DNA of 42,722 nt from positions 1 through 42,722 of the forward strand of contig NZ_SMCQ01000026.1 of NCBI RefSeq assembly GCF_004343035.1, read 5' to 3'. Of this stretch, positions 35,921-42,722 are shown one piece after another (the first letter of the stretch is position 1; each line of letters starts with the position of its first letter). The notes under the pieces were generated by a model. That model searched no databases. It was not told the origin of the DNA and saw nothing but the letters and a program-made list of their open reading frames with translations. Made by a program: the position numbers and the translations under genes. This DNA is from Longibaculum muris. Its GTDB lineage: Bacteria; Bacillota_I; Bacilli_A; Erysipelotrichales; Coprobacillaceae.

Positions 35921-37892
35921 ATGTCATAACTCTTTTCCAAATTAAATGATAAGAAAAATATCCCATTCCTATTAAAACCAAAAGATAAATAACACTGATT
36001 CCTATCCATGATACAAATAAAATGTTCATTGCAAATATTCCACCACTTATCAATGTCAATATACCTAAGGCAAGAATTGATGCCAATAAACATATCATTG
36101 AGAATATCCAAAAATCTTCCATATAATATTTTTTCATGATTCTAGATAATCCTTCCCGTCTTAAAAGCTTTAATTCACTCTTTCTTAAATACAATTGATA
36201 ATAACTTAATAAACAACAAGCCAAAACCATACTCATACATGCAAATAACATAACCAAATTTAAAGAATCCATAGTTGTTGTGGCACCCCAATAATGATAA
36301 TTATCTTGAAAACGAACACGATAAAGTTCATTTGCTTGTTCAATTGCTACCTTCACATTATCTTTTTGATCTTGCTTGCACATAATCAAATAAGTCATTG
36401 GATGTTTATAAATATGATTTTCACTTTTGGCATGACTTTTCAATATTTCTCGAACTTGATCTACAGGCATAAATATTTTTACATAGTTACCCTCTGTACT
36501 ACTATCAGAATCACTATATACATCACTATTTAAAACACCATTAAATTGGATTGATAAAGGACATTTTTCATCCTTAAATTGATATTCCCTCAATTGACCT
36601 TCTACCCCTTCAATGGTCGTGTAGTGTTCAAAATATTCTGTAGGTAAATAGAAATCCAAATCTAATGTTCCACCCTTTGTCACATCTTCATCAATAAGTT
36701 CCGCAAAATTTTCATCAATATATGTTCCTTGTATATCTTTCCCATTCAATTGAATATGTTGAGTTGAATCATATGAAAAGATAACAATTTTCGCATAAAA
36801 ATCAATACCCAAATTTTTACTTTGACGAGGCCAATAATATGAGCATTTCTTTTTCACTCCATCTTTTGAAGTCAATATAAACTCTCTACCTTCACCATGA
36901 TGAAAATCTTTAATATTATAATAAGGTGTAATTGACTGAACACCAGATATTTGTTGAATCATTTTTAAATCTTCGTTTTCAATAAAATCATAAGTTTCCC
37001 AATCCAAATACCTAGCATCTGGTAACTTATAATAAATCAAGCCATTATGAGATAAAGAATTTTGATATTCTGTTGTCTGTAAATTCAACGTTATCCTTTG
37101 ACTTAATGAATACGATATGAATACAGTACTTAATACTCCAATAACGATAAAAATAATATATAATATCTTATTCTTTATATTCTTATATTTAAAGTAATGA
37201 AGCTTATTTATTTTTTGATAAGATTTGTCTTTATTCTTCTGAATAACAGACATTGTCTTTTCAAAATTAATTTGATAATTTTCAATTTTACAAACCTGAC
37301 TAGCTGCTTCTAAAATCATTTCATCATGAGTAGTACAAACAACCAAAACATCTTTCGATAATTCTTTTAAAACTTCAATTAACTTTTCTTTGTTTTCAGT
37401 ATCTAGTGAAGCTGTAGGTTCATCCAAAATAAGAATATCTTTTTTCATCATCAAAGCCAAAGCAATAAGAAATCTTTTTCTTTGTCCTGTTGATAAATAT
37501 GATGGATATTTCTTTATTTCTATATTTTCAAGATAAACTTTATCCAAATATTTTTTTACCAATTCTTTATCAATTGATAAATGATGTAATCTCGCATAGA
37601 ATTCAAAATGTTGATAAATTGTCATATTTTTTAAATATTGACCATCCTGGTCAATATAAGAAACATGATAAAATAAAAAATCATCTTTATTGTTTTCTGT
37701 TATTTCTTCTTCATTATAAAATATTTTTCCTTCTTGCATGGGAGTTTCAAATGTTAATAGATTTAACAGCGTTGTCTTTCCGCTTCCACTTTTCCCATGA
37801 ATGCAGAAAAGGGAAGTATCTGGAAAATGAAGATCAACATTTTTAAATATTGGTTTATCATAAGATAAACTTACATGTTCTAACCTTAACAT
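35913..37892 (-). CDS. ABC transporter with fused ATPase and MacB/FtsX-like permease (first of pair)
   Basis: A 659-residue half-transporter with the same plan as its partner. The ATPase has Walker A GKSGSGKT, the unusual signature YLSTGQRKR (LSTGQ instead of LSGGQ), Walker B ILILDEPTASLD and H-loop TTHDE. A helix near 240-262 leads to an extracellular domain of about 260 residues, then three helices at the C-terminus. GAGGGA lies 9 bases before the ATG. A perfect T-tailed hairpin sits only 26 bases upstream of the start codon, so expression depends on read-through or antitermination. The two fused genes likely make one asymmetric exporter. Confidence 0.88.
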   Translation of the reverse strand: MLRLEHVSLSYDKPIFKNVDLHFPDTSLFCIHGKSGSGKTTLLNLLTFETPMQEGKIFYNEEEITENNKDDFLFYHVSYIDQDGQYLKNMTIYQHFEFYARLHHLSIDKELVKKYLDKVYLENIEIKKYPSYLSTGQRKRFLIALALMMKKDILILDEPTASLDTENKEKLIEVLKELSKDVLVVCTTHDEMILEAASQVCKIENYQINFEKTMSVIQKNKDKSYQKINKLHYFKYKNIKNKILYIIFIVIGVLSTVFISYSLSQRITLNLQTTEYQNSLSHNGLIYYKLPDARYLDWETYDFIENEDLKMIQQISGVQSITPYYNIKDFHHGEGREFILTSKDGVKKKCSYYWPRQSKNLGIDFYAKIVIFSYDSTQHIQLNGKDIQGTYIDENFAELIDEDVTKGGTLDLDFYLPTEYFEHYTTIEGVEGQLREYQFKDEKCPLSIQFNGVLNSDVYSDSDSSTEGNYVKIFMPVDQVREILKSHAKSENHIYKHPMTYLIMCKQDQKDNVKVAIEQANELYRVRFQDNYHYWGATTTMDSLNLVMLFACMSMVLACCLLSYYQLYLRKSELKLLRREGLSRIMKKYYMEDFWIFSMICLLASILALGILTLISGGIFAMNILFVSWIGISVIYLLVLIGMGYFSYHLIWKRVMTYD

Positions 37893-37917
37893 ACCATCAC
37901 TTCCCTCTTGTGTTTAT

Positions 37918-37952
37918 AAAAAAGGTGGTAATATCTTTCGAATACTACCACC
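37918..37952 (-). terminator. Intrinsic terminator in the leader of the dual ABC operon
   Basis: A 7-bp GC-containing stem (37924-37930 with 37946-37952) extended by 3 bp after one mismatch, a 7-base loop, and six Ts on the minus strand. It ends 26 bases before the ABC start codon with no room for a promoter between. It is therefore an attenuator for this operon. Confidence 0.7.
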
Positions 37953-37968
37953 ACTATAAAGAAGAAAT

Positions 37969-37999
37969 ATTATCTTCTATGCAATTGATTTATATCAAT
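37969..37999 (-). promoter_or_regulatory. Probable promoter of the dual ABC operon with overlapping palindrome
   Basis: TTGATA (37993-37998), an 18-base spacer and GATAAT (37969-37974) on the minus strand. A perfect inverted repeat ATTGAT/ATCAAT with a 4-base centre (37984-37999) covers the -35 box and could be an operator. A perfect TTGACA at 37999-38004 has no matching -10. Confidence 0.4.
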
Positions 38000-38429
38000 G
38001 TCAATAACAACAATACTTTATCGTTGCCTTGCTTATTATAAACAACTCATTCCATTATAAGCTCATTCCTATTATTCTTCTCTTTTTACATTTCTTACAT
38101 ATCTTAGAAACACTTATAACTTCATTTCATTATCTCTAATAATCTCATGAAGGATTCTATAAAGCAATTTTACTATGTCTTTTTCTACTCATTTATATCA
38201 ATCAATCTCTTATCACCTTCCGTTTAATTCATATTTATACACGCTAACTTATAAACTTTTCTTAAATAATATGACATATCTATATCCTATATTTTTTACT
38301 CATTTTATAAATCTTCATTTTTTAAATATTTTATAAACTATGATTGATATAAATTTTCTTATTCACCCATTAAAACCTAACTTTAAGATATCATGAACTT
38401 TTTCTATATTTAAGGCCTTATTTCTAGGC
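38000..38429. other. AT-rich intergenic region without a supported gene
   Basis: About 430 bases of very AT-rich sequence upstream of the dual ABC operon. On the minus strand only very short frames occur, some with protein-like fragments (a basic CKKCKKRR piece near 38070-38090), as expected from decayed coding sequence. A 6-bp GGCC-type inverted repeat near 38412-38430 lacks a T-run. I would not annotate a gene here. Confidence 0.4.
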
Positions 38430-38546
38430 CTAACGTATGTTAGGGGGTAGTAAATCTTTAACCAATCGATAATCTTTTTTAAGATTAAGATTCGTTATGA
38501 AACTTGGTCTTAAATATAAAGTTTTTGTTTTTCTATTGTCAAACAT
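38430..38546 (-). CDS. 38-codon orphan reading frame
   Basis: A short frame with an excellent start: AGGAGG lies 8 bases before the ATG at 38544-38546, and an extended -10 box (TGC-TATGAT) lies about 45 bases upstream. The product is basic and Leu-rich (TLYLRPSF, then LLPPNIR at the end) with no signal peptide or membrane segment. I do not recognise it. It could be a genuine small protein, a leader peptide, or the 5' stump of a gene lost by deletion; the sequence after it looks like decayed DNA. Confidence 0.4.
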   Translation of the reverse strand: MFDNRKTKTLYLRPSFITNLNLKKDYRLVKDLLPPNIR

Positions 38547-38588
38547 CTTTAAGACCTCCTTTCAAGTCCTTTCCTTTTCTACACCTAT

Positions 38589-38597
38589 ATCATAGCA
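38589..38597 (-). promoter_or_regulatory. Extended -10 promoter upstream of the 38-codon frame
   Basis: TGC-TATGAT on the minus strand just after the NDK-like gene. The -35 region (TTTCAA) is weak. Confidence 0.4.
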
Positions 38598-38645
38598 CAA
38601 TTCCAACATTTTTGAAAGCCTTTTCATTTTCATATTTTGAAAATG

Positions 38646-39128
38646 CTATTTTAGATATTTTGCCCATATATTCAACTCTTTTTGTGCTGATTCATGAGAA
38701 TCAGAAGCATGAATAATATTATTGACCAAACGATATTGCTGGTTTGATAATTCATAACTATCTTGGCTCATTTTTCCTCTAATCGAATCAGGAGCAGCCT
38801 CTTTAGGATTGGTTTTTCCTACTAATTGACGTGAATATGAAATGATATCTTCTTTACCTTCATAACTTACTTTCATTGGCATAATGTAATGTGGTCCATC
38901 AAAATAAAATGTATTAAATAAGCGCGCAGGAAAATTAAATGTTTTCCCTTTATCATCAATAACTTGATGATAGTGTTCTAATAATGTTTTCATGACATCC
39001 ATATCTACTTTAATTTCTTTTGCTGATTCAATTTTTAAACCATGATCTTCTATCATTTGTAGAATCTTATCTTTCTTATCATTTTCAAAAGCATCTGGTT
39101 TTAACATCATATATGTATATTGTTTCAT
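38646..39128 (-). CDS. ndk: Nucleoside-diphosphate kinase-like protein
   Basis: Transfers phosphate between nucleoside di- and triphosphates. MLKPDA near residue 8 matches the NDK opening (IKPD), LVGKTNPKEAAPDSIRG matches the conserved TNP..A.PGTIRG stretch, and the active-site His is in NNIIHASDSHESAQKE. At 160 residues it is longer than the usual ~140-150, with about 10 extra residues (DSYELSNQQYRL) just before the active-site loop. It is thus a divergent NDK branch, probably active because the key His and Lys remain. GAGG lies 8 bases before the ATG. Confidence 0.88.
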   Translation of the reverse strand: MKQYTYMMLKPDAFENDKKDKILQMIEDHGLKIESAKEIKVDMDVMKTLLEHYHQVIDDKGKTFNFPARLFNTFYFDGPHYIMPMKVSYEGKEDIISYSRQLVGKTNPKEAAPDSIRGKMSQDSYELSNQQYRLVNNIIHASDSHESAQKELNIWAKYLK

Positions 39129-39152
39129 GATTTCATCCTCTTTTCCACTTCT

Positions 39153-39184
39153 ATTATACCACCATCAAATATAAAATATGTCAA
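39153..39184 (-). promoter_or_regulatory. ndk promoter
   Basis: TGG-TATAAT (39153-39161) with a perfect TTGACA (39179-39184) on the minus strand. The 20-base spacer is longer than ideal, but the extended -10 may compensate. The -35 overlaps the T-run of the terminator next to it. Confidence 0.55.
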
Positions 39185-39214
39185 AAAAAGAACCCTATAG
39201 AAAATCTGGTTCTT
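39183..39214 (-). terminator. Terminator between the transposase remnants and ndk
   Basis: A perfect 7-bp stem (39188-39194 with 39208-39214) and 13-base loop followed by seven Ts on the minus strand. It would stop transcription coming from the IS remnants into ndk. Confidence 0.7.
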
Positions 39215-39239
39215 ACTCGGTTATGGGTAGAATAACTAT

Positions 39240-39548
39240 CTAAACAGTACAAGAAATTGTACTGTTTTTTTGCTTTATCAAGTCGACTAGTTTGAAATCT
39301 GTATTATTCATTAAAAATGGTACATAACATTTCTTAAACAGGTTGACTAATTTGCTTCTTCCATATAAAATACGTTTGAGGAGTTTGAATTTGTTGTTGT
39401 TACCTTCAACAAATCCAGAACTATATGGGAAGGATATTGTGTTCTTGATCGGGGCAATATCTTTTTCTATTCCATTTATAAATCCATTAACTTTGGAATC
39501 TCTAAATTCATTAATGAATTTATCCAGTCTATCTAGAGAAGATGTCCC
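39240..39548 (-). pseudogene. ISL3-type transposase, C-terminal fragment
   Basis: The minus-strand frame encodes the last ~100 residues of an ISL3 family transposase. The recognisable part runs from FINEFRDSKVNGFINGIEK through PYSSGFVEGNNNKFKLLKR, which carries the final catalytic Glu region, and ILYGRSKLVNLFKKC. The N-terminal two-thirds are missing. Upstream of about 39548 the frame stays open only because it is antisense to another transposase, so the junction lies around 39543-39548. Inactive. Confidence 0.75.
39242..39271 (+). terminator. Plus-strand terminator at the ISL3 fragment end
   Basis: A perfect 11-bp stem (39242-39252 with 39257-39267), GAAA loop and seven Ts (39265-39271) on the plus strand, overlapping the stop of the ISL3 fragment. 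It would block transcription entering the element from outside, as IS ends often do. Confidence 0.75.
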
Positions 39549-40325
39549 CATTGTGGCAATAAGCTTTCTCTTGTCAGGTCTCGCAGTGGCTTTGACGTCT
39601 ATAAATGTCCAAACAAGAATTGTCCTCACTTCAAGTCAGAACTCAAGAAACTTTTCAAAGAAGACAAGAAGAAATATAAAATGAATCCTTCTCAGTTTTC
39701 TCTTCACTATATCACTCGTGTCTTTAATGCATCGCTGGACAAGCTTGAGAAGTTCCAACATAAAATAGAACCATCAAAAATAGATTTATCAAGAATCCGC
39801 AATTCCAAGCATATCCTCGGTCTTGTTTTAACATATTACATCAACTATGGTCTTTCACTCAGAAAAACCGCATTGATCCTTTATGAAATCCATGATATCA
39901 AAATATCTCATCAGACTATTGCCAACTATGCTCAGGCTGCCAGTCATCTCCTTTTTCCATGGATGGACAACTATAAGCATAATTTCAACTCATATCAATG
40001 TGGCGATGAAACCTATGTTAAAGTTCTAAGCAAGAAAGCCTATGTCTTCTTCATGTGTGATGTCAAGAAGAAAATCATCACTTCTTATAGAATCTACATG
40101 AAACGTGACACATTCAGTGCCATTGATGCTTTCTACTCAGTCCTTAGAAAATTCAAGAAAATACCAGAGGATCTTGAATTCGTTGTTGATGGGAACCCAA
40201 TCTATAAGGCAGCACAACAGTATTTCCAATTAAAACGCATCTTTTTTAAGGTAACACAGGTCATTGGACTTACGAATGATGATCCTGTATCAAAGCAACA
40301 TCGTCCAGCCAAACCAACATATTAA
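39543..40325 (+). pseudogene. DDE transposase remnant lacking both ends
   Basis: A plus-strand frame of about 260 codons without stops. It starts with a zinc-finger-like part (CPHCGNKL, then KCPNKNCPHF), followed by HYITRVF, a helix-turn-helix region (GLSLRKTALILYEIHDIKISHQTIANYA), and the catalytic Asp residues in CGDETYVKV and FVVDGNPIY. It ends at QVIGLTNDDPVSKQHRPAK plus four residues, exactly before the segment that normally carries the last catalytic Glu (IIERLN-like). The N-terminus is cut at the junction with the ISL3 fragment. The internal ATG at 39681 is not the true start. The two ends were lost by deletion or insertion; inactive. Confidence 0.75.
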
Positions 40326-40342
40326 AATATATTGCTATTGTT

Positions 40343-41599
40343 CTATTTTTTATTATTACATTTCAATATAACTTGTGATATAACAATACTATTTTCCATC
40401 TTAATAAAAAAACTACCATCATATTTTTCAGCATAATATTGAATTATTTTTAAACCATAACCATGTCCCACAGTTTTTTGAGTATTTAAACTTAATACCC
40501 TATCTGTTGTATTAGTAACTGTAATTAATAATGTCTCATCATTTTTTATTATTTGAATATTTACATTTGGAAATGCTATATCAATGTTTTGACAAGCATT
40601 ATCAATTAGATTAAACAGTATTGTTGAAAAATGTTTCTCATTGATGTTAATATAATCAACACTTACATCATAAGAAAATCTGATTGAAGGATATTGATTT
40701 TTTTTCAAATTAAATATAATATCAATTAATTGAATATTGGTCGTTGGTTCAAAAACTTTTATGTCCGTAATATCTGTATATAAATCATTAATATATTCTT
40801 TAACATCATACAAATTATTCATAGTTTTTAATATTTGTAAATGATTTTTTATATCATGTTTTACTTCCATTACTTTTTCATTTTCATTTCTAAAACTATC
40901 TATCATTATTTCAACATTATCGTCAAAGATATTTGCAATTGAAAGATTTTCATTATCTAATTGAAGAACTATTGATCTATTTAAAAAGTAAAGCAATGTA
41001 ATCCATAAAATTACAAATGTAAAAAATATAAAAACAATAAAAGGTATATTTAGTTCTATTAAATGTAACCCAAAAAAAATCAAAAAAACAAAAACCGTAA
41101 TAACATTTATTACATTATAGACTATACAATTTTCTTTTATTAAAATTTCAGAAGGTATGATTTTTAATCTTTCAAGCATTTTGTATAGAAAATAACTGAT
41201 TATTAAATATAAAAAAACTGAAAAAACTCTAAAACCATAATTGGTATACGTTCCTAAAATATTAATATTGACCAAAAAAAATATATATGAAAAACAATTT
41301 ATTGTAATTGAATACACACAAAAAAAGCAACTTGTGTAGAATAATATATAAAAACAAAGTGCATTATTATATATGCAAAGCATTATAAAGTCACAGAGTA
41401 TTACTAAAATATTTGAAATTAAATAATTATCAAAATCAATAATATAATCTCCCGTAATAAAAAAATTAATTAGAGCATATATACATAAGAAAATCACTGT
41501 ATATATTTTACTTCTTTCTTGATTTAAGTACGGTTTAATAGTTATAGTTAAACATAAAATATATAAATAACAGAAAAAATACTCAGATAATAATCTCAT
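40343..41599 (-). CDS. GHKL-type sensor histidine kinase, AgrC-like
   Basis: A 418-residue quorum-sensing-type kinase. Six or seven hydrophobic segments occupy about the first 205 residues, the receptor layout of AgrC/VirS/ComD kinases. The phospho-His is in KVMEVKHDIKNHL. The GHKL ATPase domain shows NLIDNACQN (N box) and HGYGLKIIQYY (G box). GGAG lies 7 bases before the ATG, inside the regulator gene, which it overlaps by 17 bases. Codon use is even more AT-rich than the core genome. It would phosphorylate the LytTR regulator upstream in response to an external peptide, but no intact peptide gene is present. Confidence 0.9.
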   Translation of the reverse strand: MRLLSEYFFCYLYILCLTITIKPYLNQERSKIYTVIFLCIYALINFFITGDYIIDFDNYLISNILVILCDFIMLCIYNNALCFYILFYTSCFFCVYSITINCFSYIFFLVNINILGTYTNYGFRVFSVFLYLIISYFLYKMLERLKIIPSEILIKENCIVYNVINVITVFVFLIFFGLHLIELNIPFIVFIFFTFVILWITLLYFLNRSIVLQLDNENLSIANIFDDNVEIMIDSFRNENEKVMEVKHDIKNHLQILKTMNNLYDVKEYINDLYTDITDIKVFEPTTNIQLIDIIFNLKKNQYPSIRFSYDVSVDYININEKHFSTILFNLIDNACQNIDIAFPNVNIQIIKNDETLLITVTNTTDRVLSLNTQKTVGHGYGLKIIQYYAEKYDGSFFIKMENSIVISQVILKCNNKK

Positions 41600-42272
41600 G
41601 TTTTTTCTCCAAAAAATAAACGTTTTTAACTTCTTTTAGACGCCTTGCACTTATTTTTAAAGTATAGTCTAAATCTCTTAAATAAAGATTGTTATTATCA
41701 ATTCCAATTATTCTATGCTTATTGATTAATATATCACGATCACAAAAAATAAACATATCCTCTAATTTTTTAGATAATTCTTGAATTCCATAACCTGTGA
41801 TAATGTAATCATTCTTCTCCAGCTTAATACAAATTGTTTTTCTTCTTATATATTGTAAATATATAATATCTTTTATAAATATATCGACAACACCTTTATC
41901 ACTTTTAACACTCATGGTTTTTTCTTCAAATATTTGTTTTATTATACTTTTAATTGTTTCAAGAAATATTTCTTCAGAATCAGATTTTTCTATAAAAGCA
42001 TACACATTCTTTCCAAAAGCTTTTTTCATATAAAAATCATAGGATGTCATAAAAACAATATTTTCAGTTAAATTATTTTTTGCAAAATCCAATCCATTTT
42101 CATCAATGAGATCAATATCTAATATAATTAAATTAAATAAAACTTTGCTGCATTTTAACGAACTTGTATCCTCAAAAGAATATGTATTAATTTCGAACTC
42201 AGATATTTTACTTAATCTTTGGACTATTAACTCTCGATATTCTTTTTGATCATCTACAATTGCGATATTCAT
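41583..42272 (-). CDS. LytTR-family response regulator, AgrA-like
   Basis: A 229-residue regulator. The receiver domain starts AIVDDQKEY, with acidic residues at 7-8 and phosphoacceptor Asp52 in IILDIDLIDENG. The C-terminal LytTR DNA-binding domain covers about 130-225 (DIIYLQYIRRKTICIKL, then DILINKHRIIGIDNNNLYL). The usual HRS of LytTR domains is replaced by DRD here. I start at the ATG at 42270-42272, with AAGGAGG 8 bases upstream; a longer in-frame reading lies before that site. Pairs with the GHKL kinase downstream. Confidence 0.9.
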   Translation of the reverse strand: MNIAIVDDQKEYRELIVQRLSKISEFEINTYSFEDTSSLKCSKVLFNLIILDIDLIDENGLDFAKNNLTENIVFMTSYDFYMKKAFGKNVYAFIEKSDSEEIFLETIKSIIKQIFEEKTMSVKSDKGVVDIFIKDIIYLQYIRRKTICIKLEKNDYIITGYGIQELSKKLEDMFIFCDRDILINKHRIIGIDNNNLYLRDLDYTLKISARRLKEVKNVYFLEKKHEIII

Positions 42273-42337
42273 ATATATTTCCTCCTTGTTTATAATCACT
42301 AAAGCAAAGGATAGAAAAAAGAACTAATGAAAAAAAA

Positions 42338-42454
42338 TCAATATAATTGACTTATTATTAATTCTAGTCCAAATCTCAATGCGTTTTTATCTTTAATTTT
42401 TATGATTCCTTTTTCTACAAAATTATTAACAATTATTTCACAAATTTTACTCAT
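42338..42454 (-). pseudogene. Probable agrB stump (38 codons)
   Basis: A minus-strand frame with GAGGGG 5 bases before the ATG and a strong promoter upstream. It encodes a 38-residue peptide that reads like the cytoplasmic N-terminus of AgrB, the membrane protease that processes the Agr signal peptide: an amphipathic helix, KGIIKIKDKNAL, then RFGLELIISQL. In intact AgrB this GLE-containing stretch leads straight into the first membrane helix. Here a TGA stops it, followed by 12 more hydrophobic codons (FFFISSFFYPLL) and another stop. The rest of AgrB and any AgrD are missing. An intact but unrelated small protein is the alternative. Confidence 0.5.
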
Positions 42455-42487
42455 ATTTACCCCTCATTCTACATAAATATTTTAAAT

Positions 42488-42517
42488 ATTATATCACAAC
42501 AAAAATATTATTGTAAA
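42488..42517 (-). promoter_or_regulatory. Strong promoter of the agr-like locus
   Basis: TTTACA (42512-42517), an 18-base spacer and TGA-extended TATAAT (42488-42496) on the minus strand, about 35 bases before the agrB-like stump. No other good promoter is seen before the regulator and kinase, so it probably drives them too. Confidence 0.65.
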
Positions 42518-42638
42518 TCAATTTTCAGCATACGAAAAAGGGTGTAAGAAAGTAAGTCTATTTTTATTAAGTTTTAAATTAGTATGAAACTTTTTAAACA
42601 TTGTATTCTTAATTATACTTAACACATATTGATATGAT

Positions 42639-42689
42639 AACCTCCCAGTAGACAGTGTAAATAATTAAACACTGATACGGGAGGTTTTT
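42639..42689 (+). repeat. Hairpin at the left end of an IS3-like element, masking a ribosome site
   Basis: A two-part inverted repeat: AACCTCCC (42639-42646) with GGGAGGTT (42679-42686), and inside it CAGTGT (42653-42658) with ACACTG (42669-42674). The 3' arm contains GGGAGG, the ribosome site of the transposase start at 42693. Five Ts follow. The exact IS border is not determined. Confidence 0.55.
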
Positions 42690-42692
42690 ATA

Positions 42693-42722
42693 TTGGGAAG
42701 AAAAAATAAATATTCAAAAGAA
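42693..42722 (+). CDS. IS3-family transposase OrfA, 5' end only
   Basis: A frame opening with TTG at 42693-42695 runs off the window: M-GRKNKYSKE. This is a common opening of IS3/IS150-group OrfA helix-turn-helix proteins. GGGAGG lies 8 bases upstream, inside the hairpin. Only 10 codons are visible, so the family is inferred from this signature and the hairpin alone. Confidence 0.55.
   Translation, partial: MGRKNKYSKE

Noticed and set aside
37999-38004. Perfect TTGACA as the -35 of the dual ABC promoter
   Set aside because: At 16-18 bases the -10 position reads CATAGA-like sequence; the nearest good -10 is 24 bases away. The neighbouring TTGATA fits better.
38412-38432. GGCC-type inverted repeat as a terminator of the 38-codon frame
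   Set aside because: The stem is only 6 bp and no T-run follows on either strand.
38625-38645. Hairpin just after ndk as its terminator
   Set aside because: An 8-bp A/T stem is present but the following bases on the minus strand are AAAAGG, not Ts; I could not support termination.
39549-39629. Minus-strand coding extension of the ISL3 fragment to an ATG at 39629
   Set aside because: This part is antisense to the zinc-finger region of the plus-strand DDE transposase, whose translation (CPHCGNKL, KCPNKNCPHF) is clearly the real one.
42305-42340. Reading TGA as Trp to extend the agrB-like stump
   Set aside because: It would add only 12 residues before TAG, and TGA is used as a normal stop in many gene overlaps in this window.

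Overview
The window reads as chromosomal DNA from a strongly AT-rich, low-GC Gram-positive gut-type bacterium. The likely placement is Erysipelotrichales / Coprobacillaceae-like; this is inferred from gene content and composition, not proven. Supporting signs are sigma-A promoters with TGn-extended -10 boxes, strong GGAGG ribosome sites, short T-tailed terminators, two T-box leaders, and the conserved Firmicutes blocks pcrA-ligA-camS-gatCAB, truB-ribF and murC-ytxG-ytxH-ccpA. Nearly everything is on the minus strand. TGA is a normal stop here, used repeatedly in ATGA gene overlaps.

Layout from left to right. Positions 1-5.6 kb hold a small operon of two HAD phosphatases, a VOC protein and a GNAT acetyltransferase, then two unknown small proteins and an rRNA uracil-5-methyltransferase. 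Positions 5.6-15 kb hold the DNA repair and indirect tRNA aminoacylation block: pcrA, then ligA, a CamS lipoprotein, gatC, gatA, gatB and an unknown membrane-anchored protein. Positions 15-22.3 kb hold a broken histidine phosphatase, an ABC exporter, a plus-strand ROK kinase, a Na/Pi transporter and truB-ribF. Positions 22.4-29.4 kb hold a two-domain FKBP lipoprotein, tyrS with a Tyr T-box, a CLC antiporter, ccpA, ytxH, ytxG and murC. Between 29.4 and 29.7 kb is a plus-strand 48-codon gene behind a sporulation-type promoter. Positions 29.7-34.1 kb hold a hisS-aspS-M24 peptidase operon behind a His T-box. Positions 34.1-37.9 kb hold two overlapping fused ATPase-permease genes that must be transcribed through an intrinsic terminator in their leader.

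From 38 kb on the region becomes accessory. It contains a 38-codon orphan reading frame, an NDK-like kinase, a nest of two truncated transposases (ISL3-type and a DDE type), an Agr-like LytTR regulator and GHKL sensor kinase preceded by what looks like a stump of agrB, and the left end of an IS3-like element running off the right edge.

The housekeeping genes are ordinary. The places most worth a second look are the sporulation-type small gene, the decapitated agr-like locus, the ABC leader attenuator, the exported protein built from two trigger-factor-like PPIase domains, and the histidine phosphatase that seems to have lost its start codon and its middle. I saw no tRNA or rRNA genes, no CRISPR array and no replication origin. 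No homology search was possible, so family calls rest on motifs read by eye.
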